From assembly GCA_009928745.1 (NCBI GenBank), contig SACC01000098.1:1-5725 (forward strand): a stretch of DNA of 5,725 nucleotides, read 5' to 3'. The DNA comes from Clostridia bacterium (GTDB lineage: Bacteria > Bacillota > Clostridia > Christensenellales > CAG-1252). The translations under genes were made by a program, and so were the position numbers. Of the stretch, positions 1 through 4,691 are shown piece after piece (positions within the stretch are counted from its first letter, which is position 1; every line of letters starts with the position of its first letter). The notes under the pieces are model-generated. The model was not told the DNA's origin and did not search any database. It was given only the letters and a program-made list of their open reading frames with translations.

Positions 1-535
1 GTATACTTGTAACGCTGTCTAACGCTCCGGTAGGCTCATCGGCAAGGATTATCTTAGGGTTATTAATAAGAGCTCTCGCTATTGCAACTCTCTGCATCTG
101 TCCGCCTGATAATTGATTGGGACGCTTTTTTTCCTGCCCCTTAAGCCCTACCTCCAGCAGAACCTCGTACGCTCTTTTGCGCCTTTCTTCCTTGGATACT
201 CCGGAAATTGTCAGCGCCATTTCGACATTGGTAAGAACGCTTAGATGCGGTATCAGATTATAGGTCTGGAAGACAAAACCTATAGAGTGGTTACGGTAAG
301 AATCCCAATCTCTGTCGCGGTAATGCTTGGTAGAAATATTATTGATAATAAGATCGCCGAAGCTATATCTGTCCAAACCTCCGATAATATTGAGCAACGT
401 TGTCTTTCCGCAGCCGGAAGGTCCAAGGACAGAAACGAATTCGCTATTGCGAAAATTGATGCTTACTCCGTTTAACGCCGCAACTTGCGAGGTGCCGTCT
501 CCGTAGTATTTTTTGATGTCAACTAATTTGAGCAT
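1..535 (-). CDS. ABC transporter ATP-binding protein, MacB/LolD type (partial, 3' end outside window)
   Basis: Reading leftward from ATG at 533-535, 178 codons stay open to the window edge. They show an ABC nucleotide-binding domain: Walker A GPSGCGKT (residues 38-45), Q-loop FQTYNLIPH (89-97), signature LSGGQMQRVAIARAL (142-156), Walker B IILADEP (162-168) and the D-loop ALDS (171-174). The H-loop lies beyond the edge. The start is supported by the Shine-Dalgarno AAAGGGGA at 541-548, six bases upstream, and by the typical MLKLVDIKKYYGDG opening. The insert after Walker A (STKHYRDRDWDSYRNH, about 68-83) and the wording around the Q-loop belong to the MacB/LolD branch, which powers FtsX-like permeases moving lipoproteins, peptides or antibiotics. 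From memory, close Firmicutes relatives are often ATPase-permease fusions, so this may be the front of a much longer protein; that is inference. The substrate cannot be told. It has its own near-consensus promoter and is divergent from the COG2426 gene. Confidence 0.93.
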   Translation of the reverse strand, partial: MLKLVDIKKYYGDGTSQVAALNGVSINFRNSEFVSVLGPSGCGKTTLLNIIGGLDRYSFGDLIINNISTKHYRDRDWDSYRNHSIGFVFQTYNLIPHLSVLTNVEMALTISGVSKEERRKRAYEVLLEVGLKGQEKKRPNQLSGGQMQRVAIARALINNPKIILADEPTGALDSVTSI

Positions 536-583
536 TATATTCCCCTTTATGATAAAAATAACTTGCGCTAAACAAGCATAATA

Positions 584-613
584 ATTATATCAACTTAACG
601 CTGATATTGTCAA
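584..613 (-). promoter_or_regulatory. Sigma-A promoter of the ABC transporter gene
   Basis: On the minus strand a perfect -35 TTGACA (608-613) is followed, after 18 bases, by a perfect -10 TATAAT (584-589). Transcription would start near 577, giving a leader of about 40 bases that contains the Shine-Dalgarno at 541-548. The -35 block overlaps the -35 of the opposite promoter. This is pattern matching only; no start-site data are available. Confidence 0.75.
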
Positions 614-635
614 TAAATGATATTATAATTATATT
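607..635 (+). promoter_or_regulatory. Probable sigma-A promoter of the COG2426 gene
   Basis: TTGTCA (607-612), 17 bases, then TATATT (630-635): each hexamer matches the consensus at five of six positions, with a start predicted near 642. An alternative is CTGATA (601-606), 17 bases, TATAAT (624-629). Either one is divergent from the ABC promoter and shares or abuts its -35 region. The stretch is very AT-rich, so chance matches are likelier here than elsewhere. Confidence 0.5.
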
Positions 636-678
636 TAATGTTTTGTAATATGTGTTAAGTAATTTTCATAGATTAACT

Positions 679-1311
679 ATGGAAAAAATTATTATGTTCC
701 TCACCAACCTATTCCCTAATGATTATCTTTTAATTACTGTTGCATCAGCTTTTCCCTTGATAGAATTAAAAGGCAGTATACTTTTGGGTATTTCCAAAGG
801 TATGCCACCTCTGATTGTTTTAATATTGTCATATTTAGGTTCTTCACTTATCGTACCGTTTATCCTGCTTTTTTTGCGCCCCATACTTAATTTGCTCAAA
901 AAAATACCTTTGCTCAACAAAATAGCTTTGGCTATAGAATACCGCATTACAGGCAAAGCGGCAAAACTTGCAGTAAATAAGGCTTCCTGCGGACAAAATA
1001 GCAAATGGAACAACCTATTATTATCGTTATTCATATTCGTCGCTTTACCCTTACCTTTAACAGGTGTATGGACGGGAGCGGCTATTGCTTGTTTTTTGGA
1101 CATCGATTATTTCAAAGCGATGCTCTCCATTATTCTCGGTAACATTACCGCGGGGCTAATCGTCTTTTGCGTCGCAATGCTGTTCAGACCCTATGCGGAC
1201 ATAATTTTTGCAGCATTTATCGTAATTGTGCTTGCCGCGATAATTTTAAGCGCAAGCGTATCCATAATCAAGAATATACGCCGCAAACGCGCCGAGCGCA
1301 TTGTAGCGTAA
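679..1311 (+). CDS. COG2426 / Sm_multidrug_ex family small integral membrane protein
   Basis: A 210-residue hydrophobic protein with about five membrane segments (roughly 16-38, 44-67, 113-139, 147-169, 174-196) and a basic cytoplasmic tail (KNIRRKRAERIVA). Two family hallmarks are visible: FPLIELKG (25-32; the family usually has LPxIELRG) and ALPLPLTGVWTGA (122-134; usually PLPGTGAWTGA). The family is labelled 'putative small multidrug export protein' and resembles DedA-type proteins; as far as I know its substrate is not established. The start is uncertain. GTG at 652 would add nine residues and ATG at 694 would remove five, and none of the three has a good Shine-Dalgarno. ATG 679 is preferred because it gives a typical distance to the first hallmark. 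The glycine usual in PLPGTG is leucine here. It is a single-gene unit between its own promoter and the terminator at 1315-1357. Confidence 0.88.
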   Translation: MEKIIMFLTNLFPNDYLLITVASAFPLIELKGSILLGISKGMPPLIVLILSYLGSSLIVPFILLFLRPILNLLKKIPLLNKIALAIEYRITGKAAKLAVNKASCGQNSKWNNLLLSLFIFVALPLPLTGVWTGAAIACFLDIDYFKAMLSIILGNITAGLIVFCVAMLFRPYADIIFAAFIVIVLAAIILSASVSIIKNIRRKRAERIVA

Positions 1312-1314
1312 TAA

Positions 1315-1357
1315 TAAAAAAACAGTTGGCAAAGTTAATTGTCAACTGTTCTTTATT
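1315..1357. terminator. Bidirectional terminator between the COG2426 gene and tRNA-Gln
   Basis: Stem AACAGTTG (1321-1328) pairs perfectly with CAACTGTT (1343-1350); after a G-T mismatch, CAA and TTG extend it around a six-base loop. On the minus strand it is followed by TTTTTATTATTA, a good U-tract for ending the tRNA transcript. On the plus strand the tail is CTTTATTT, weaker, ending the COG2426 transcript only four bases after its stop codon. Confidence 0.85.
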
Positions 1358-1431
1358 TGGCAGGAGTAGTAGGAATCGAACCTACACCATAGGAGTCAGA
1401 GGCCTATGTGCTGCCACTACACTATACTCCA
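1358..1431 (-). tRNA. tRNA-Gln (anticodon CUG), CCA encoded
   Basis: The reverse strand folds into a cloverleaf of 74 bases including an encoded CCA: acceptor TGGAGTA/TACTCCT, D arm GTGT/GCAC, anticodon arm TAGGC/TCCTA with loop CTCTGAC, a four-base variable loop TGGT, and T arm GTAGG/CCTAC with loop TTCGATT. The anticodon CTG lies at 1397-1399 with U33 before it and A37 after it, so it reads CAG (glutamine). U1 and discriminator G73 also fit tRNA-Gln. Two oddities: U1 faces U72 instead of the usual A72, and C31 faces U39, leaving the anticodon stem with four good pairs. The flanking promoter and terminator suggest a live gene. A CAG-only reader implies that a tRNA-Gln(UUG) exists elsewhere. 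Confidence 0.93.
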
Positions 1432-1441
1432 TTGATAGTTT

Positions 1442-1470
1442 ATTATATTACATAATCACAGCTAAATCAA
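1442..1470 (-). promoter_or_regulatory. Sigma-A promoter of tRNA-Gln
   Basis: On the minus strand TTGATT (1465-1470), 17 bases, then a perfect TATAAT (1442-1447). The predicted start, near 1435, lies only about four bases before the mature tRNA 5' end, leaving a very short 5' extension for RNase P to remove. Confidence 0.75.
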
Positions 1471-1572
1471 TTATTTTGCGACAGATTATTTGTTATTTGT
1501 GCAAAAGGTATTTGAAAATAGGGGAAAAGCTCCAATTCTTTGATTCTTATAAATTTATTAATTATTTACGGT

Positions 1573-1601
1573 TTGACTATACTAATACGATATGATAAGA
1601 T
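1573..1601 (+). promoter_or_regulatory. Probable promoter of the lipoprotein gene
   Basis: TTGACT (1573-1578), 17 bases, then TAAGAT (1596-1601). The -35 is strong and the -10 matches four of six. A neighbouring GATAAT (1599-1604) is closer to consensus but sits at a 20-base spacing. AT-rich sequence upstream (about 1550-1567) could act as an UP element. The leader to the ATG would be about 22 bases and carries the Shine-Dalgarno. The rest of 1432-1572 shows only the tRNA promoter. Confidence 0.5.
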
Positions 1602-1629
1602 AATGTTGTAAAATCACTAGGAGTATCGT

Positions 1630-2469
1630 ATGAAATATTTAACTAAAGCTATTGCGGTTATTATGCTTATTATATGCTCGGTGGTAATATTGTCAGGATG
1701 CAGGAATTCTTCGCTGATGATAAATACCGATTATGCCGAATATTATTTTGATAGCTCACTTAACCGCTATATTATGACGGGAAGAAAATTGCGCATTAAC
1801 GAAAACAAAACCTCATTCACAATGACTTTTGCTAACGATACAAGTATCACCGGCTCACTCATTATTGAAGACGATATCAACGGTCTGGTACTCAGCGTTT
1901 CTTCCGAAGCGTTTCAGCCTTTTAAGACAAGCTACGCCGCATATCTTACCGAGGCATACGCGGATACCTACAGCAGCGAGACCATACAAGCATTACTTGA
2001 CCAAATTAAGGTAATGGAACAGATGTATTATAACAAAAAACATATATTCTCCTCGCGTTCAATTCAACTGGTAAAAGCAATTACCGATAAAGATGTCAAT
2101 GTCAATTACGCAATTTTTGAAGGACTTTACGATTCAGTCAAAGACAGCGACATTCAGTACCTTTTCCGCAACGGCAGGCTATACACAGTAACCAACGGCA
2201 AGACCTCGGATATAGCCTATGGCAGCTATACAATCAACGAAAATTATATTACCGTTACCCGCACGGACGCTGACGGTGAGCCAATATACAAAGAAGGCGC
2301 TCTTGTCCAATTAAGCTATCTCTATACCACAATATCCTATCCGACTGATTTTACAATTAACGTGGATGTTGATGACGATGACTACAATGAAATGGTAGAA
2401 AGTTCGGCAAAATTATTAGCAGGCAAGACCGTAGCGGTGCTTGTCAGCACATTCTATCTAGCAGAATAA
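1630..2469 (+). CDS. Putative lipoprotein of unknown function
   Basis: A 279-residue protein starting at ATG 1630, six bases after a clear AGGAG (1619-1623). It opens with a type II signal peptide: basic MKYLTK, a hydrophobic core, and lipobox LSGC with the lipidated cysteine at residue 24. It should therefore be exported and tethered to the outer face of the membrane. I do not recognise the family. A first block (about 36-95) looks beta-rich, a middle helical part (about 100-150) follows, and a second beta-like block (about 174-238) includes GSYTINENYITVTRTDADGE. The two beta blocks have a loosely similar pattern (aromatic start, Thr/Asn-rich strands, a Gly turn), so a duplicated or lipocalin-like fold is possible but unproven. 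Near the end DVDDDD (246-251) could bind a cation. It is a single-gene unit ended by the hairpin at 2591-2627. No partner gene suggests a role. Confidence 0.85.
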   Translation: MKYLTKAIAVIMLIICSVVILSGCRNSSLMINTDYAEYYFDSSLNRYIMTGRKLRINENKTSFTMTFANDTSITGSLIIEDDINGLVLSVSSEAFQPFKTSYAAYLTEAYADTYSSETIQALLDQIKVMEQMYYNKKHIFSSRSIQLVKAITDKDVNVNYAIFEGLYDSVKDSDIQYLFRNGRLYTVTNGKTSDIAYGSYTINENYITVTRTDADGEPIYKEGALVQLSYLYTTISYPTDFTINVDVDDDDYNEMVESSAKLLAGKTVAVLVSTFYLAE

Positions 2470-2590
2470 TATGTATTGTAGTATTTTTTCAATCTATTAT
2501 TTAGCATGCGCTATACGCCCTTAACCCGCATAACTTATGATTAGCAAGGCGAGGGAAACTCTTCGTCAGTTGATTATAGTAGTCTTGTAT

Positions 2591-2627
2591 AAAACAAAAT
2601 TACCCCGCTCGGGGTAATTTTGTTTTT
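2591..2627. terminator. Strong bidirectional terminator between the lipoprotein and spoIIQ-like genes
   Basis: A perfect 16-base-pair inverted repeat (2591-2606 with 2611-2626) around the tetraloop GCTC. Its CCCC/GGGG core is flanked by AAAACAAAATTA and TAATTTTGTTTT, so each strand yields a GC-rich stem followed by a T-rich tail. It ends the lipoprotein transcript on the plus strand and the SpoIIQ-like transcript on the minus strand. Between the lipoprotein stop and this hairpin (2470-2590) I see no gene or recognisable RNA. Confidence 0.9.
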
Positions 2628-2664
2628 GATTTCGACTTTTTGTTGAACTTTTAGTTGTAGCGAC

Positions 2665-2787
2665 TTATTTTTTTACCAAGTCTTTACCGCTTGCCGGCTT
2701 GGTTTTTGTTTGTTCGTTACTTGTTGGATTAGCCTTCTTGTTTCCCTCTGCTTTACCAGCGAAAGCTTTCTTATTTGTTGGCTTCAT
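2665..2787 (-). CDS. Lysine-rich 40-codon frame overlapping the spoIIQ-like 3' end (frameshifted tail or coupled small ORF)
   Basis: In the +1 frame relative to the upstream gene, ATG at 2785-2787 lies inside its last codons and reads 40 residues to TAA at 2665-2667. The product is very basic (11 Lys against 3 acidic residues) and rich in Lys, Ala, Asn and Thr, for example GKAEGNKKANP near residues 11-21. There is no convincing Shine-Dalgarno before the ATG. Removing a single T at the upstream gene's stop joins the frames as EANKKKAFAG, and EANKK then echoes EGNKKAN in the tail. This suggests the frame was, or still is, a disordered C-terminal extension of the SpoIIQ-like protein. Its stop lies about 38 bases before the shared terminator, so it should be on the same transcript. 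A genuine translationally coupled small protein is the alternative. Confidence 0.4.
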   Translation of the reverse strand: MKPTNKKAFAGKAEGNKKANPTSNEQTKTKPASGKDLVKK

Positions 2788-3421
2788 CAAAATACAATTC
2801 TGGATTAACCAGCTCGCTATTAAGCCTTAATTCGAAGTGCAGATGCGGTCCGTCTGCTATCTCGAATATGCCTGTTTCTGAGATTGTGCCTATCACTGCG
2901 CCCTTCAAAATGTCCTGTCCTATGCTTACCGGCACAGTAGATGAAAGCAGCGAATAAGTGGACTCAAAACCATTGGCGTGTCTTACTGTTACCGATGTTC
3001 CTCTCAATGTCGTTGTCGATATTGCGGTAACCTTACCGGCTTCCACTGCTTTTACTTCAGCGCCGACAGCGCCACTATAATCAATTCCCTGATGTGTCGA
3101 CCAATGCTTCATGGTTGCGTTGTATACAAGCACCGTATCCGAATAACCTTTTATAACCTCACCCGCAAGCGGCAGATCGAACACTAACTCAACAACCGTG
3201 TTATTATTGTTGTTATTGTTATTGTTATTGTTGTTAACGTTGTTCCCGTTGGGATCAACTATCGTATCAATAATGTTACCATCATTAATTCTACTTTTGT
3301 TGATTGCTGTTAACGTTATTAGGGTACCTATTGCCAGAATACATACTACCATAAGTATAAGATAGATATTTTTTTTGAAAAATTGTAGAGCGCTGTTGCT
3401 CTTATACTTCTTTGCTTCCAT
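2771..3421 (-). CDS. spoIIQ: SpoIIQ-like membrane-anchored LytM/M23 protein (stage II sporulation)
   Basis: Start ATG 3421 is chosen because a perfect GGAGG (3429-3433) lies seven bases upstream; an in-frame ATG at 3490 lacks such a site. The 216-residue product has a short basic cytoplasmic start (MEAKKYKS), one membrane segment (about 19-40), a disordered linker with 12 consecutive Asn (63-74), and an extracytoplasmic LytM/M23 domain (about 83-210). Zinc ligands are present: H110 and D114 in HQGID, and H195 in HLH (193-195). The YxHL histidine of active LytM enzymes is replaced (YSLL, 156-159). The LVYNATMKHWSTHQGID stretch, the FEIADGPHLHFE end and the overall size resemble clostridial SpoIIQ, recalled from memory. 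In the forespore membrane, SpoIIQ pairs with SpoIIIAH of the mother cell to form the engulfment channel. Another M23 envelope protein is the alternative. Confidence 0.75.
   Translation of the reverse strand: MEAKKYKSNSALQFFKKNIYLILMVVCILAIGTLITLTAINKSRINDGNIIDTIVDPNGNNVNNNNNNNNNNNNTVVELVFDLPLAGEVIKGYSDTVLVYNATMKHWSTHQGIDYSGAVGAEVKAVEAGKVTAISTTTLRGTSVTVRHANGFESTYSLLSSTVPVSIGQDILKGAVIGTISETGIFEIADGPHLHFELRLNSELVNPELYFDEANK
3200..3235 (-). repeat. Asn-codon trinucleotide repeat (AAC/AAT x12) inside the spoIIQ-like gene
   Basis: Twelve consecutive AAC or AAT codons encode Asn 63-74, between the membrane anchor and the LytM domain. The mix of the two codons makes the tract an imperfect microsatellite. 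Slippage by three bases would change linker length without breaking the frame. Confidence 0.85.
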
Positions 3422-3442
3422 TGTTTTACCTCCATTTAACAT

Positions 3443-3471
3443 AATTGTGGTCAACAATTTAGTTTTTATAC
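3443..3471 (-). promoter_or_regulatory. Possible forespore (sigma-F-like) promoter of the spoIIQ-like gene
   Basis: On the minus strand GTATA (3467-3471) precedes GACCACAATT (3443-3452) after 14 bases. These resemble the Bacillus sigma-F pattern (GYATA, then GGNRANAMTR), with three mismatches in the -10. The downstream gene's identity makes a sigma-F promoter plausible, but the match is weak. A vegetative promoter, for instance TTGACT at 3517-3522 with a poor -10, is not excluded. Confidence 0.25.
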
Positions 3472-3589
3472 AGGCAAAATCAAAAATCAAAAAAAATGCC
3501 AGACAAAATTTATAGTAGTCAAATATGGATAGCGTTTTATTCCTGATCAGCTCAATTTGAAGAGGTTCACACCGTTTTATTACTCTTGA

Positions 3590-3618
3590 TTGACATTATG
3601 TGAGCAAATGGCTATAAT
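3590..3618 (+). promoter_or_regulatory. Perfect-consensus sigma-A promoter placing +1 on the start codon
   Basis: TTGACA (3590-3595), exactly 17 bases, then TATAAT (3613-3618): an ideal vegetative promoter. The usual six-base discriminator (CCTATT, 3619-3624) puts the transcription start at A3625, the first base of the ATG of the hydrolase gene. No Shine-Dalgarno exists between promoter and ATG. Confidence 0.8.
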
Positions 3619-3624
3619 CCTATT

Positions 3625-4446
3625 ATGGATAACAACAATAAAGAGCAATTTCATAATATTCCTCTGACTAAACTTGCAGCATCACTTTCAGAAAGCATGG
3701 AGATTTCACCGCCCGAAAAGGCAGACTCCGCGCTTCAGGAGCTGCATAACTATATTCGCGGATCAATCCATAACAAGATTGATAAGATGCTTATATTCAA
3801 TCCGGACGCGCTTGGCGCAACGCTTATTGACCAATTTAGCGAAGATTTTGCAGCAATTAAAAAAGTCGCGCCCCTTGAGATACCATTCATCACCGAATTT
3901 CCGCCTATAACCAACGCTTGTTTTTGCACAATGTACACAGGGACGCATAATGATATGCACGGCATATTCAATAACCGTAATATGAAACTTACTACCGATA
4001 CAATATTCGACGCATTAGCGCGCGCGGGTAAGAAATCCGCAATAGTCGCCGTCGGACATTCCACTATGGCTAAAGTTTTCAACAATACCGCAGCAGATGT
4101 CTTTCCCGAACGCTATGACAGCGAGGTAATCACCAAAGCCGTAGAGCTTATAAAAAACAATGAATATGACTTAGTAGTAATATATAATCAACAATATGAT
4201 GATTCATTGCATATCACCCACCCGCGGTCAAAGTTCGCGACGAAAGCTATGCGCACGCATATTGCCGCTTTTGAATTATTGTGTAACGCCGCCGAAGTAT
4301 ATTGGCAGGATTACAATACTCTGGTTGGCTTTGCGCCAGACCACGGAGCGCACCGCGAATGGTATGGACTTGGCAGTCATGGCAAATACATACCCGAAGA
4401 TATGAACATTTATCACTACTACGGTATTCAACCAAAACAAAAATAA
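3625..4446 (+). CDS. Alkaline phosphatase superfamily hydrolase (phosphodiesterase / nucleotide pyrophosphatase-like)
   Basis: A 273-residue protein with the two-metal layout of the alkaline phosphatase / type I phosphodiesterase superfamily. D61 sits in NPDALG after a beta strand; T96 in PPITNACF followed by MYTGT is the expected nucleophile; D192 and H196 lie in YDDSLH; D239 and H240 in APDHGAH; and H252 in GSHGK. This is the full ligand set, so catalysis on a phosphate or sulfate ester is likely; the substrate is unknown. There is no signal peptide or membrane segment, so it should be cytoplasmic, unlike many secreted family members. It is short compared with typical nucleotide pyrophosphatases, which have extra inserts. 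ATG 3625 is kept despite lacking a ribosome binding site, because IPLTKLAASL (12-21) resembles the N-terminus of relatives recalled from memory and would be lost with the next ATG (3697). It is a single-gene unit with its own promoter and terminator. Confidence 0.88.
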   Translation: MDNNNKEQFHNIPLTKLAASLSESMEISPPEKADSALQELHNYIRGSIHNKIDKMLIFNPDALGATLIDQFSEDFAAIKKVAPLEIPFITEFPPITNACFCTMYTGTHNDMHGIFNNRNMKLTTDTIFDALARAGKKSAIVAVGHSTMAKVFNNTAADVFPERYDSEVITKAVELIKNNEYDLVVIYNQQYDDSLHITHPRSKFATKAMRTHIAAFELLCNAAEVYWQDYNTLVGFAPDHGAHREWYGLGSHGKYIPEDMNIYHYYGIQPKQK

Positions 4447-4448
4447 CA

Positions 4449-4484
4449 AACAGGCTGTCGACATTTGTCGGCAGCCTGTTTTTT
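4449..4484 (+). terminator. Rho-independent terminator of the hydrolase gene
   Basis: AACAGGCTGTCGACA (4449-4463) pairs with TGTCGGCAGCCTGTT (4466-4480) through a stem of about 14 pairs with one G-U wobble and a four-base loop, followed by six T (4479-4484). It begins three bases after the stop codon. Confidence 0.93.
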
Positions 4485-4529
4485 AGATATTGGATTATTT
4501 ATATTGACTTACTTTTATTAATTAATAGT

Positions 4530-4570
4530 TCTCTTTATTGTAATTATAGCTCTCTGTTTATTATAATTAA
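4530..4570 (+). repeat. Degenerate AT-rich direct repeat, copies 1 and 2
   Basis: TCTCTTTATTGTAATTAT (4530-4547) and TCTGTTTATTATAATTAA (4553-4570) agree at 15 of 18 positions. A third related copy lies at 4628-4646. The low complexity means this could be chance. Confidence 0.35.
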
Positions 4571-4627
4571 TATCAGCTTCAAAATATCATTGAATCTATC
4601 TGTATTTCTACTAATTATTATATTAGT

Positions 4628-4646
4628 TCTGTTTTATGATAATTAA
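4628..4646 (+). repeat. Degenerate AT-rich direct repeat, copy 3
   Basis: TCTGTTTTATGATAATTAA matches copy 2 except for one inserted base and one substitution. It lies 75 bases downstream of copy 2, close to the symporter 3' end. Confidence 0.35.
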
Positions 4647-4691
4647 GCTAACAGAATATAATAATGACACAATTTATACAATCCTAATATG

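Larger units (their letters stand above)
4485..4691. other. AT-rich intergenic spacer between convergent genes
   Basis: This spacer separates the hydrolase terminator from the symporter stop codon and contains no credible gene. It holds three degenerate copies of an AT-rich 18-19-base sequence (see the repeat entries) and a weak inverted repeat, TTCTGTT/AACAGAA (4627-4633 and 4650-4656), which could act as a poor terminator for the symporter transcript. Confidence 0.5.

Noticed and set aside
1167..1595. Plus-strand open frame running through the end of the COG2426 gene, the terminator and the tRNA
   Set aside because: It overlaps a hairpin and a cloverleaf tRNA, shares most of its first part with a well-supported gene in another frame, and encodes no plausible domain.
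2548..2567. GGCGAGGG / TCTTCGTC hairpin upstream of the 2591-2627 terminator, as a small RNA or riboswitch
   Set aside because: The stem relies on three or four G-U pairs, no good promoter precedes it (TTGTAG and TATTAT are only 13 bases apart), and the sequence matches no riboswitch core I know.
3200..3235. Poly-Asn codon tract as a CRISPR-like or mobile repeat
   Set aside because: It is an in-frame triplet run inside a gene, with no spacers, no unit of CRISPR length and no mobile-element ends.
3750..4085. Minus-strand open frames opposite the hydrolase gene
   Set aside because: The plus-strand reading has a complete set of catalytic and metal residues; the opposite frames show no domain or start signal.
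4302..4646. Plus-strand open frame overlapping the hydrolase 3' end and the AT-rich spacer
   Set aside because: It crosses a strong terminator and is hydrophobic only because the spacer is AT-rich; there is no ribosome binding site.
4627..4656. TTCTGTT/AACAGAA inverted repeat as the symporter terminator
   Set aside because: Seven mostly A-T pairs around a 16-base loop and no U-tract on the minus strand; too weak to list as a terminator.
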